A stretch of DNA of 19,365 nucleotides. Source: Oxalobacteraceae bacterium. GTDB lineage: Bacteria > Pseudomonadota > Gammaproteobacteria > Burkholderiales > Burkholderiaceae_D. Under the pieces are notes generated by a model. That model made no database searches. It was not told the DNA's origin and worked only from the letters and a program-made list of their open reading frames with translations. The stretch is from positions 1-19,365 of the forward strand of contig CANFGA010000010.1 of the NCBI GenBank assembly GCA_947446335.1, given 5' to 3'. The translations under genes were made by a program, and so were the position numbers. The stretch's first letter is position 1; every line of letters starts with the position of its first letter. Shown piece by piece: positions 8,644 through 16,902 of this stretch.

Positions 8644-9585
8644 ATGACACCAGATCTCGAACTCGTTTGTGTCAGGCCGGATGAATCTTTTACCGCTTGG
8701 TCGCACGGCTATCCTTACCGTACCGTACGCTGGCATTTTCATCCCGAGTATGAAATCCAGTTGATTACAGCCACTAGCGGAAAATTTTTTGTCGGTGATT
8801 ACATCGGCGATTTCGAGCCTGGCAATCTGGTGATGTCGGGCCCTAATTTACCGCATAACTGGGTCAGTAAAATACCCGACAACCAACCGGTTGCGCAGCG
8901 CTGCCTGGTGCTTCAATTTTCAAGTGAGTTCATTGCCAATGCCATCGCGGTTTTCCCCGAGATGCACAACGTGGCGACGTTGTTGAGTCAATCGTGCAGC
9001 GGCTTGTTATTTACCGCTGCGGCCGGGGACGCTGCCAAGCCGCTGATGCTTGAACTGATCGATGCGCGCGGATTTCGGCGGATTCAGCTGTTTTTATCCT
9101 TACTGGAATTGTTGACTGCCGATATCGGGCGCAAGCAATTGACCAGCGCAGGATATGCTCCTGACCCGCTCAATTACATGTCATTGAAGATCAATCTTGC
9201 AATTTTGTATATCGGTCAAAAATTATCGACTGAACTGCGAGAGTCGGATCTCGCCACATTGACCAGTCAAAGCGTCAGTTCATTCTCAAGAGCTTTTCGC
9301 AAGCATACCGGACTGCCATTTGTCGTCTATGTGAATCAGTTACGAATAAAAAAATCTTGCGAGTTGCTGACCAACGGTGCTCTCAGCATCACGGATATCT
9401 GCTACCAGGTCGGGTTCAATAATCTGTCCAATTTCAACCGCCAGTTCCTGGCGCAAAAGGGCATGTCACCGTCAAAATTTCGGCTTTATGACGAGATGAA
9501 AATAGCGTATCCGACGCAATCGGATGAAGACTTGACGGATCCACTCGCGGCGGCATGCAACGCGATTTCCCACATGGAGGAATAG
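8644..9585 (+). CDS. AraC/XylS-family transcriptional regulator (second copy)
   Basis: Regulator of the second cluster, 313 residues, with a cupin-like sensor region (WHFHPEYEI at 30-38, GPNLPHNWVS at 67-76) and a C-terminal double helix-turn-helix (about 187-282, with ICYQVGFNNLSNFNRQFLA at 252-270). It is a paralogue of the other AraC protein in this window: key motifs fall at the same residue numbers with no gap over about 280 residues. It has an extra C-terminal tail of about 30 residues. GAGGAG lies 8 bases before the ATG at 8644. It stands at the head of the second cluster, 83 bases before the binding-protein gene. The paralogues probably sense different but chemically related ligands. 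Confidence 0.88.
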   Translation: MTPDLELVCVRPDESFTAWSHGYPYRTVRWHFHPEYEIQLITATSGKFFVGDYIGDFEPGNLVMSGPNLPHNWVSKIPDNQPVAQRCLVLQFSSEFIANAIAVFPEMHNVATLLSQSCSGLLFTAAAGDAAKPLMLELIDARGFRRIQLFLSLLELLTADIGRKQLTSAGYAPDPLNYMSLKINLAILYIGQKLSTELRESDLATLTSQSVSSFSRAFRKHTGLPFVVYVNQLRIKKSCELLTNGALSITDICYQVGFNNLSNFNRQFLAQKGMSPSKFRLYDEMKIAYPTQSDEDLTDPLAAACNAISHMEE

Positions 9586-9617
9586 CCCCGGGCAGAGGGT
9601 ATGGCAACGACGTATCG

Positions 9618-9650
9618 ATCGACACTAATCAATGATCGAATTGACATTAA
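9618..9650 (+). promoter_or_regulatory. Candidate AraC-type direct-repeat operator before the second binding-protein gene
   Basis: ATCGACACTAA (9618-9628) and ATTGACATTAA (9640-9650) match at 9 of 11 positions and are exactly 22 bases apart, about two helical turns. AraC-family proteins commonly bind direct half-sites with about this spacing. The site ends only 18 bases before the start codon and touches the ribosome site, so it would suit repression or modulation better than classical activation. It could be chance. Confidence 0.3.
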
Positions 9651-9668
9651 AAAATGAAGGAGACCAGC

Positions 9669-10586
9669 ATGATTCACAATAAAAAAATGATCGCAGTTTT
9701 AATCGGTTCACTGTGCAGCGTGGCGTTAAGCAGCCAGGCTGTAGGCGCGCCACTGAAAATAGGCATGTCGTTCCAAGAATTGAATAATCCTTATTTCGTT
9801 ACCATGCAACAAGCTTTGACGGATGCTGCTGCCACGATCGGCGCCACGGTGGTAGTGACCGATGCCCGGCACGACGTGTCCAAGCAAGTGAGCGATGTCG
9901 AAGACATGGTCCAGAAAAAAATTGATATCTTGCTGCTCAATCCGACCGACTCGGTTGGCATTCAGTCTGCAGTGAAGAGCGCGCATGCGGCTGGCGTGAT
10001 CGTGGTGGCGGTCGATGCCAATGCTCAGGGGCCGGTCGATTCCTTTGTCGGGTCCAAAAATTTCGATGCTGGCCATATTGCCTGCACTTACCTGGCGAAG
10101 AGCCTGAATGGCACGGGCGACGTAGCCATACTGGACGGCATTCCGGTCGTACCCATTCTTGAGCGTGTACGCGGTTGCAAGGACGCACTGTCCAAATTCA
10201 CCGGGATCAAGATCGTCAGCGTTCAAAACGGCAAGCAGGAACGTGACAAGGCATTGACCGTCACTGAAAATATCCTGCAGGCCAACCGCAACCTGAAAGG
10301 CATTTTTAGCGTCAACGATACCGGTGCGATGGGTGCATTGGCCGCCATCGAATTGAGCGGCAAGGATGTCAAACTGGTCAGCGTTGATGGTGCACCGGAA
10401 GCCATCAAGGCGATCTTAAAGCCTAATTCCAAATTCATCGCTACCGCAGGCCAGTCGCCACGCGACCAGGTGCGTCTGGCGCTGGCCATCGGATTGGCCA
10501 AGAAGTGGGGCGCCAATGTTCCGGCCAGCGTGCCGGTCGATGTCAAGCTGGTCGATAAAGTCGAAGCCAAAACCTTCAGTTGGTAA
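9669..10586 (+). CDS. CUT2-type ABC transporter, periplasmic sugar-binding protein (RbsB-like)
   Basis: Periplasmic binding protein of the ribose/pentose group (Peripla_BP_4), 305 residues, the usual length. The start at 9669 is chosen because AAGGAG (9657-9662) lies 6 bases upstream; the ATG at 9654 precedes this site. A signal peptide is clear (MIHNKKMIAVLIGSLCSVAL, likely cut after AVGA at 27). The mature protein starts LKIGMSFQELNNPYF, typical of RbsB relatives, and has the hinge/ligand stretches NPTDSVGIQSAV, VDANAQG and VNDTGAMGAL. It should feed the ATPase and permease encoded next. The enzymes downstream suggest a tetritol, pentitol or ketose ligand rather than free ribose; this is inference. 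Confidence 0.9.
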   Translation: MIHNKKMIAVLIGSLCSVALSSQAVGAPLKIGMSFQELNNPYFVTMQQALTDAAATIGATVVVTDARHDVSKQVSDVEDMVQKKIDILLLNPTDSVGIQSAVKSAHAAGVIVVAVDANAQGPVDSFVGSKNFDAGHIACTYLAKSLNGTGDVAILDGIPVVPILERVRGCKDALSKFTGIKIVSVQNGKQERDKALTVTENILQANRNLKGIFSVNDTGAMGALAAIELSGKDVKLVSVDGAPEAIKAILKPNSKFIATAGQSPRDQVRLALAIGLAKKWGANVPASVPVDVKLVDKVEAKTFSW

Positions 10587-10592
10587 CTCTTT

Positions 10593-10621
10593 GCGCCCTC
10601 ACGTTGGCAACGCGGGGGCGC
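10593..10621 (+). promoter_or_regulatory. Intercistronic stem-loop after the second binding-protein gene
   Basis: GCGCCC (10593-10598) pairs with GGGCGC (10616-10621), and inside it CGTT (10602-10605) pairs with AACG (10609-10612) around GGC. The structure begins 6 bases after the binding-protein stop and lies before the ATPase start at 10648. No strong T-run follows, so it more likely protects the upstream message or terminates only partly. It parallels the hairpin at 1837-1860, also directly after a binding-protein gene. Confidence 0.6.
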
Positions 10622-10647
10622 GTTCTAATCGACTGCACGAGGCAACG

Positions 10648-12147
10648 ATGAATACGATCTTGAAGTTGGAAAACATTTCAAAAAATTTCCCAGGAGTGAA
10701 GGCGCTGTCAGGCATCAATCTGTCCGTCAACAAAGGCGAAATCCACGCGCTGCTGGGCGAAAACGGGGCCGGCAAGTCGACCTTGATGAAAGTCTTGAGC
10801 GGAATTTATCGTCCGGACGAAGGTGCCATTTTCATCAATGGAAGCGAACAGAATTTTCATAATTATAACGATGCGATCGATGCCGGGATCGCCATCATTT
10901 TTCAGGAATTCAGCCTGGTTCCCTATCTGAATGCGGTGGAGAATATTTTTCTGGGTCGCGAACTGACCAATGCACTGGGCTTGTTGTCCAAGGAGCGCAT
11001 GCGCCAGCAGGCACAGCAAGTTTTCGACAAGCTCGGGATTGACATTGATATATTGGAAGATATCAGTCGGCTCAGTGTGGCCCAACAGCAGTTCGTCGAG
11101 ATCGGCAAGGCCTTGTCGCTCAATGCGCGCATCCTGATCCTCGACGAGCCGACTGCCACGCTCACGCCCAAGGAGTCGGAGCATCTTTTTAAGATCATGC
11201 GCGAGCTCAGGCAGGATGGGGTGGCGATGATTTTCATTTCGCATCACATGGATGAAATTTTCGAAATCTGCGACCGGGTGACGGTACTGCGCGATGGAAA
11301 ATTCGTCGGCGTGACCGATACGGCGACTTCCGATATCGACAGTCTGGTCGAGATGATGGTGGGGCGCAAGCTGGAAAGCAGCTTTCCGCCCAAGCCAGCA
11401 TTGGCGCGGTCGGTGCGCAGGGTATTGGAGGCGAAGGAAGTGTGCATCAACAAAGGCGGGGTGGTCAACAGTTTCCATCTGTGCGAAGGCGAAATTCTGG
11501 GCTTTGCCGGACTGGTCGGATCGGGGCGCACCGAGCTGGCGCGCGCGGTGATCGGAGCCGATTCTGCATGGCACAAGGATATTTATATCGACGGAACCAG
11601 AGTGGCACTGCGCGATCCGGCCGAAGCGCTGGAAAATGGCATCGGGTTGCTGCCTGAGAGCAGGAAATCCCAAGGCTTGATCGTCGACTTCAGCATCAAG
11701 GAAAATATTTCAATCAATAACCTGAACAAGTATCTTGAGCACGGCTTCATTATCGACAAGAAAGCTGAATTACGCGATGCCAGGTCGATGATCGCCACCA
11801 TCGGCATCAAAACGCCGGGTTCCGACACGGTAGTGGGGACATTAAGCGGCGGCAACCAGCAAAAAGTCGTGATTGCCCGATGGCTCAACCATCACTGCAA
11901 GATTCTCATTTTCGACGAGCCCACGCGTGGCATCGATGTGGGTGCCAAGGCTGAAATCTACAAACTGATGCGGCAACTGACCGCTGAGGGCTATTCCATC
12001 ATCATGATTTCTTCCGAGTTACCGGAAATTGTCGGCATGTGCGATCGGGTCGCCGTGTTCAAGCAGGGTGCCATCGTCAAGGTACTAGAAGCAGGTTCCA
12101 TCAATTCAAGCGAGGTAATGCGTCATGCAACTGCCGGTAAAATTTAA
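10648..12147 (+). CDS. CUT2-type ABC transporter, double-domain ATPase (RbsA-like)
   Basis: Cytoplasmic energising subunit, 499 residues, with two fused nucleotide-binding domains as in RbsA/XylG. Domain 1 has Walker A GENGAGKST (37-45), signature LSVAQQQ (142-148) and Walker B ILILDEPT (162-169). Domain 2 has a degenerate Walker A, GLVGSGRTEL (288-297, Lys replaced by Arg), which is normal for this family, plus signature LSGGNQQK (399-406) and ILIFDEPTRG (419-428). The ATG at 10648 follows CGAGG at 10638-10642; the in-frame extension upstream overlaps the hairpin and the end of the previous gene and is not plausible. It overlaps the permease gene by 23 bases. Confidence 0.92.
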   Translation: MNTILKLENISKNFPGVKALSGINLSVNKGEIHALLGENGAGKSTLMKVLSGIYRPDEGAIFINGSEQNFHNYNDAIDAGIAIIFQEFSLVPYLNAVENIFLGRELTNALGLLSKERMRQQAQQVFDKLGIDIDILEDISRLSVAQQQFVEIGKALSLNARILILDEPTATLTPKESEHLFKIMRELRQDGVAMIFISHHMDEIFEICDRVTVLRDGKFVGVTDTATSDIDSLVEMMVGRKLESSFPPKPALARSVRRVLEAKEVCINKGGVVNSFHLCEGEILGFAGLVGSGRTELARAVIGADSAWHKDIYIDGTRVALRDPAEALENGIGLLPESRKSQGLIVDFSIKENISINNLNKYLEHGFIIDKKAELRDARSMIATIGIKTPGSDTVVGTLSGGNQQKVVIARWLNHHCKILIFDEPTRGIDVGAKAEIYKLMRQLTAEGYSIIMISSELPEIVGMCDRVAVFKQGAIVKVLEAGSINSSEVMRHATAGKI

Positions 12148-13135
12148 CACCACGTCCTCTTTGCCCACCGCCGCCAATGTGAACTATCGGCTCCCGAAAC
12201 TGTTGGCAACGATGAAAAAATCGCCGGCTTTTTTTCCCTTCATTGGCTTGATTTTTGTTTTTTTGGTCGCCAGTTTGACGACTGACAATTTCTTGTCATC
12301 GGATAATTTGGTCAACATTGCGCGCCAGATTTCGATCAACGCGATCATTGCCGTGGGTATGACCTGCGTCATTCTCAGCGGTGGCATCGATCTGTCGGTG
12401 GGGTCGGTCATGGCGCTCACCGGCACGCTGACTGCGGGGTTGATGGTGTCCGGCACCCCTCCTGGTCTAGCCATCCTGATCGGCATCGCCGCTGGCATTG
12501 CCTTTGGCGTGGCCAATGGCTTTTTCGTGGCCTACGCAGTGATGCCGCCGATTATTGTCACGCTTGCCACAATGGGCATTGCACGCGGACTGGCGCTCAT
12601 TTATACAGGCGGTTATCCGGTGGGTGGCTTGCCGGGCTGGTTCGACTTTTTCGGTCGCGGCAGCTTCCTCGGAATTCAGGCGCCTATCCTGATCATGTTA
12701 CTCGTGTTCGCCGTCGCCTATGTGTTGCTCGAACATACGCCGATCGGTCGCTACATCTATTCAATTGGCGGCAATGAAGAAGCCACGCGGCTGACCGGTG
12801 TACGCGTTACCCGCTACAAATTGGTGGTCTATGCGATCAGCGGTTTCACCGCATCGATCGCCGGACTGGTCCTGACATCGAGATTGATGAGCGGGCAACC
12901 CAACGCCGGCGTCTCGTTCGAACTGGACGCCATCGCTGCAGTCGTCATGGGCGGCACATCCATCAACGGCGGGCGCGGATCGATCATCGGCACGCTCATC
13001 GGTGCCGTCATGCTGGGCGTGCTAAACAACGGCTTGAATATGATGGGCGTGTCGCCTTATCTTCAAAACATCATCAAGGGCATCATCATTTTGCTCGCCA
13101 TTTACATCAGCCGCAGTACCGGCAAGCGGGCCTGA
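12125..13135 (+). CDS. CUT2-type ABC transporter permease (RbsC-like)
   Basis: Inner-membrane permease of the ribose-type importer (BPD_transp_2), 336 residues. It contains several strongly hydrophobic segments and the family signatures GMTCVILSGGIDLSVGS, YSIGGNEEATRLTGV and AVVMGGTSINGGRGSIIGT. The start at 12125 has GAGGT at 12112-12116, 8 bases upstream, inside the end of the ATPase gene, so translation is probably coupled. The N-terminus carries about 30 extra residues before the first membrane segment; a later ATG at residue 30 is an alternative start. Confidence 0.9.
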   Translation: MQLPVKFNTTSSLPTAANVNYRLPKLLATMKKSPAFFPFIGLIFVFLVASLTTDNFLSSDNLVNIARQISINAIIAVGMTCVILSGGIDLSVGSVMALTGTLTAGLMVSGTPPGLAILIGIAAGIAFGVANGFFVAYAVMPPIIVTLATMGIARGLALIYTGGYPVGGLPGWFDFFGRGSFLGIQAPILIMLLVFAVAYVLLEHTPIGRYIYSIGGNEEATRLTGVRVTRYKLVVYAISGFTASIAGLVLTSRLMSGQPNAGVSFELDAIAAVVMGGTSINGGRGSIIGTLIGAVMLGVLNNGLNMMGVSPYLQNIIKGIIILLAIYISRSTGKRA

Positions 13136-13184
13136 TCCCGATTCCACCACACGTTCACTTACATTCATCACCCATGGAGCCAAA

Positions 13185-14276
13185 ATGAAATATACGGAAA
13201 TTGATATGCAGGCCGTTGTTTGCCACGGGCCGAAGGATTATCGCTTGCAAAAAATCAAGCGCCCCATCCCCGGCCGCAATGAACTGCTGATCAGGATTGC
13301 CGCATGTGGCATTTGCGCCAGCGACTGCAAATGCCATTCAGGTGCTGCTATGTTCTGGGGTGGCGACGGACAACCTTCATGGGTCAAGCCACCAGTGGTG
13401 CCCGGGCATGAATTCTTCGGTTACGTCGTCGAAGCGGGCGAAAGCGGAGAGGATCATTTCGGAGTCAAGATTGGTGATCGCATCATTGCCGAACAGATTG
13501 TTCCGTGCGAAAAGTGCCGTTTCTGCAAATCCGGAAAATATTGGATGTGCGAAGTGCACAATATCTTCGGCTTCCAGCGCGATGTGGCTGATGGCGGCAT
13601 GTCCGACTACATGCGCATTCCGCCGAGCGCGATCGTGCACAAGATTCCCGCCGCGATCTCGCTGGAAGACGCAGCCATCATCGAGCCGATGGCGTGTGCC
13701 ATCCATACCGTCAACCGCGCGGAAGTGCAACTCGACGATATTGTCGTGATCGCCGGCGCCGGACCGTTGGGCCTGATGATGACTCAGATAGCACATCTGA
13801 AAACACCGAAGAAGCTGGTCGTGATCGATCTCGTGCAAGAGCGCCTCGACCTGGCCATCAAATACGGCGCCGATGTCGTCATCAATCCACTGCGGGACGA
13901 TGCGCTGGCCATCATCCGCAGTCTCACCGATGGCTATGGTTGCGATGTCTACATTGAAACTACCGGCGCTCCTGCTGGCGTGACGCAGGGACTGAACCTG
14001 ATTCGCAAGCTGGGCCGCTTTGTCGAGTTCAGCGTGTTTGGCAAGGAAACCAGCGCCGACTGGTCGATCATCGGCGACCGCAAGGAGCTCGATGTCCGTG
14101 GTGCGCATCTGGGACCGTATTGCTATCCGGTGGCGATCGATCTATTCGAGCGCGGGCTCATCACGTCGCAAGGGATCGTCACGCACGATTTCCCACTGGA
14201 CCAATGGGAGCAAGCCTTTGCGCTGGCCAATTCCACCGATTCGATCAAAGTATTGCTAAAACCAGGCGCTCCCTGA
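13185..14276 (+). CDS. Zinc-dependent polyol dehydrogenase resembling erythritol/L-threitol dehydrogenase (EltD-like)
   Basis: Cytoplasmic medium-chain dehydrogenase, 363 residues, expected to oxidise a polyol to a ketose with NAD+. Catalytic zinc ligands are Cys44 (GICASD), His75-Glu76 (PGHEFFG) and Glu167 (IIEPMAC). Unlike the dehydrogenase at 3585, it keeps the structural zinc cysteines 108, 111, 114 and 122. The Rossmann motif is GAGPLG (191-196), with Asp215 following. From memory the N-terminus (MQAVVCHGPKDYRL, GAAMFWG) and the segment ELDVRGAHLGPYC closely match the mycobacterial EltD enzyme acting on erythritol and L-threitol. A pentitol substrate is also possible. TGGAG lies 5 bases before the ATG. 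It overlaps the kinase gene by one base. Confidence 0.82.
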   Translation: MKYTEIDMQAVVCHGPKDYRLQKIKRPIPGRNELLIRIAACGICASDCKCHSGAAMFWGGDGQPSWVKPPVVPGHEFFGYVVEAGESGEDHFGVKIGDRIIAEQIVPCEKCRFCKSGKYWMCEVHNIFGFQRDVADGGMSDYMRIPPSAIVHKIPAAISLEDAAIIEPMACAIHTVNRAEVQLDDIVVIAGAGPLGLMMTQIAHLKTPKKLVVIDLVQERLDLAIKYGADVVINPLRDDALAIIRSLTDGYGCDVYIETTGAPAGVTQGLNLIRKLGRFVEFSVFGKETSADWSIIGDRKELDVRGAHLGPYCYPVAIDLFERGLITSQGIVTHDFPLDQWEQAFALANSTDSIKVLLKPGAP

Positions 14277-15829
14277 TGGGCGCCATGGACTACGTGATCG
14301 GTGTCGATATCGGCACCCAGAGCACCAAGGCGCTGCTGGTCGATCGCTGCGGCGGCATCGTCGCACAGCATGCGAAAAGCTATCAGGTCGCCACGCCCAA
14401 GCCGCTCTGGGCCGAGCAATGGCCGCAAGTCTGGTTCGATGCGGTAGTCGAGTGCATCGCGCAAGTGGTCCAGAAAAGCGGATTGCCTCCGGCGCGCATC
14501 AAAGGCATCTGTGTAAGCAGTCTGTACGGCGGCTCGGGGATTGCCGTCGATGCACAAATGCAACCGTTGCATCCGTGTCTGATCTGGATGGACCGGCGTG
14601 CCCATGAAGAAGCGGATTGGGTCAAGGCGACAATGGACCAAGAGCGCCTGTTCGACATCACCGGCAATGGCATCGACAGCTATTATGGCTACACCAAGAT
14701 GCTGTGGATCAAGCGCCACCAGCCCGACATCTGGCGCCGCATCCACCAGTTTTTGCCGCCCAACAGTTACATCAACTATCTGCTGTGCGGCGAAGTCGCC
14801 GTCGACCACAGTTCGGCCGGCAACATCGGTGGCGTGTACGACATGGAGCAGCGCTGCTGGTCGCAAGAAATGCTGGAGCGACTCGATATTCCTATGAGCA
14901 TGATGCCGCCGCGTTTGCTCGATTCCAGCGCCGTGGTGGGCGCTCTGTTGCCGGCGATGGCGCAGCAACTCGGCTTGATGCCGGGTACTTTGATCATGGC
15001 CGGTGGCATCGATGCCGCGGTGGCCACCTTTGCCGCCGGGGTCAGCCGTCCCGGTCATCATGTGGCAATGATCGGCACCAGCATGTGCTGGGGCTATATC
15101 AATCAGCAAGTCGATGCGCGCCATGGCTTGATCAGCATGCCCCATGTTCATAATGGCCGTCAGGACCTGTACATTTTTGGCGGCGCCATCACCGCCGGGG
15201 CTTCGGTGAGCTGGTTTCGCGACGAGTTTTGTCAAGCCGAAGTGGCGGCGGCCCGGCAGATCGACAGTGGCGACGCTCATCGTCTGCTGGAAGAAAAGGC
15301 GCAAAAAATTCCGCCCGGGTCCGACGGTGTCGTGTTTTTGCCCTACCTGATGGGAGAGCGCAGCCCGATCTGGGATGCCAAGGCCAGCGGCGCTTTCATC
15401 GGTCTGAGCCTGTATCACACGCGGATGCATCTGTACCGCGCCGTGCTGGAAGGCGTCGCTTTTGCGCTCAAGCACAACATCGATGCCGGTGCAAAAGGCG
15501 CTCAGTCGCTCGACAACAAGCTGATCGTCGTCGGCGGTGCCGCCCATTCCGATCTGTGGATGCAAATCATCGCCGATGTGACCGGTTATCCGGTTCACAC
15601 GATCGAAGAAAATGTCGAAGCGGCAATGGGTGCAGCCTTGCTTGCCGCCCTCGGCGCCGGATTGATCGATGACCAAACGGCGCAACAAGGTTGGGTCACG
15701 CTGATCCCCCGGGCTGTGCCCGAACCTGCTGCGGTTGCCGCTTATCAGCACGCATTCGGCTTGTATTGCGACAGTTACCCTGCGCTGAAGCCCATCATGC
15801 ACCGCATTCATCACGCTGATGTTGCTTAG
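14276..15829 (+). CDS. FGGY-family carbohydrate kinase, substrate unassigned
   Basis: A 517-residue ATP-dependent sugar kinase with the ASKHA fold. The phosphate loop is GVDIGTQSTKALLVD (9-23), the catalytic base is probably Asp246 in AGGIDAAVATF, and the C-terminal domain has MGERSPIWD, LEGVAFALKHN and VVGGAAHSDLWMQ. Where xylulokinase has SGQMHG, this protein has SSLYGGSG (81-88), and WMDRR replaces WNDTR. It is therefore a different subfamily and probably takes a different substrate from the kinase at 6755. The start at 14276 shares one base with the preceding stop (TGATG), giving tight coupling; ATG 14285 is an alternative. Logically it phosphorylates the ketose made by the neighbouring dehydrogenase, such as erythrulose, ribulose or L-xylulose. 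Confidence 0.85.
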   Translation: MGAMDYVIGVDIGTQSTKALLVDRCGGIVAQHAKSYQVATPKPLWAEQWPQVWFDAVVECIAQVVQKSGLPPARIKGICVSSLYGGSGIAVDAQMQPLHPCLIWMDRRAHEEADWVKATMDQERLFDITGNGIDSYYGYTKMLWIKRHQPDIWRRIHQFLPPNSYINYLLCGEVAVDHSSAGNIGGVYDMEQRCWSQEMLERLDIPMSMMPPRLLDSSAVVGALLPAMAQQLGLMPGTLIMAGGIDAAVATFAAGVSRPGHHVAMIGTSMCWGYINQQVDARHGLISMPHVHNGRQDLYIFGGAITAGASVSWFRDEFCQAEVAAARQIDSGDAHRLLEEKAQKIPPGSDGVVFLPYLMGERSPIWDAKASGAFIGLSLYHTRMHLYRAVLEGVAFALKHNIDAGAKGAQSLDNKLIVVGGAAHSDLWMQIIADVTGYPVHTIEENVEAAMGAALLAALGAGLIDDQTAQQGWVTLIPRAVPEPAAVAAYQHAFGLYCDSYPALKPIMHRIHHADVA

Positions 15830-15880
15830 CTGTATCAAGAGTTTTCTCCTTCGCATCCAATGACTTTTTCAGGCGCCATC

Positions 15881-16816
15881 ATGAATCAACTTGAGCAACT
15901 CAAGCAGTACACTACCGTTGTCGCCGATACTGGCAATTTTCAGGAATTGAAAGCGTTCGCGCCCGACGATGCAACGACGAATCCGTCGCTGGTTTGGAAG
16001 GCGGTACAGGACCCGATTTATCGGCCGCTGCTGGATAAAACCATGCAAGACCATCAAGGCCAGTCGGAAAGCGAGATCATCGATCGCTTGCTGGTCGCCT
16101 TCGGCATCGAAATCTTGCAACTGATTCCGGGCCGCGTCTCGACGGAAACCGATGCCCGCTTGTCTTTCGATACGCAAAAAACAATCGACAAAGCCCGCAC
16201 GCTGATCGCGCTTTACGAAGCGGCAGGGATGCCCCGTGAGCGCATCCTGATCAAAATTGCCTCCACGTGGGAAGGCATCCGCGCCGCTGACGTGCTGGAA
16301 AGGGAAAGCATACGCTGCAACATGACGTTGTTGTTCGGATTGCCACAGGCGATTGCCTGTGCCGATGCTGGCGCGCAATTGATTTCTCCCTTTGTCGGCC
16401 GGATTTATGATTGGCACAAGAAATCAAGCGGACTGGAATATTTCGGAGCCGATGATCCCGGCGTGCAATCGGTCAAGCGGATTTACAGTTATTACCGAAA
16501 ATTTGGCTACCAAACCGAGGTCATGGGCGCTAGCTTCCGGAATGTGTCCCAGATAGCCGAACTTGTGGGATGCGATTTGCTCACGATCAGCCCGGTATTG
16601 CTGCAAACATTGACTGACAGCGATGCCCCGCTGGCACGCAAGCTGAGTACGGAAATGGCGCAAACGAGCGATATTCAAAAAGTAACTTTAAATGAGCCGA
16701 TGTTCCGCCTGATGCTTAACGATGATCCGATGGCAACGGAAAAATTGTCGGAGGGCATACGCATTTTTTGCGCTGATACCGTCAAACTGGAACAGATGAT
16801 CCGGAAATTAGGGTGA
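15881..16816 (+). CDS. tal: Transaldolase
   Basis: Pentose phosphate enzyme that moves a dihydroxyacetone unit between sedoheptulose 7-phosphate or fructose 6-phosphate and an aldose phosphate acceptor. The 311 residues match classical TalA/TalB (317 in Escherichia coli). Active-site elements are Asp16 (VVADTG), Asn34 (ATTNPS), Glu89 (VSTETDAR) and the Schiff-base Lys125 (RILIKIASTWEGIRA). EVMGASFRN and the late NDDPMATEKLSEGIR are also diagnostic. I choose ATG 15881 because MNQLEQLKQYTTVVADTG aligns with the start of TalB; the ATG at 15860 adds seven unmatched residues. Neither has a strong ribosome site. In this cluster it would rebalance erythrose 4-phosphate or pentose phosphates made from the imported sugar. 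Confidence 0.93.
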   Translation: MNQLEQLKQYTTVVADTGNFQELKAFAPDDATTNPSLVWKAVQDPIYRPLLDKTMQDHQGQSESEIIDRLLVAFGIEILQLIPGRVSTETDARLSFDTQKTIDKARTLIALYEAAGMPRERILIKIASTWEGIRAADVLERESIRCNMTLLFGLPQAIACADAGAQLISPFVGRIYDWHKKSSGLEYFGADDPGVQSVKRIYSYYRKFGYQTEVMGASFRNVSQIAELVGCDLLTISPVLLQTLTDSDAPLARKLSTEMAQTSDIQKVTLNEPMFRLMLNDDPMATEKLSEGIRIFCADTVKLEQMIRKLG

Positions 16817-16902
16817 TTTCTCAACAGCGCATGCTGCCTACCTGAAAGCTGGCAGAGAACAGAAGTCGACAACCACAAGACAATAACAACAAGGAGGATC
16901 AG

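Noticed and set aside
8462..8647. 61-codon + ORF overlapping the proposed leader peptide
   Set aside because: It has no ribosome site at its ATG and ends inside the AraC start region in another frame; the 34-codon frame at 8520 has the better signals.
9641..9669. TTGACA at 9641-9646 as a -35 box
   Set aside because: No -10 box lies 16-18 bases downstream, and the position would place transcription start inside the coding region.
10708..11673. 321-codon minus ORF opposite the RbsA-like ATPase
   Set aside because: Antisense to an ATPase with all motifs intact; a shadow frame.
14123..15856. 577-codon open frame on the minus strand opposite the FGGY kinase
   Set aside because: It is exactly antisense to a clear kinase, has no family features, and is rich in His, Arg and Gln as shadows of GC-rich genes usually are.
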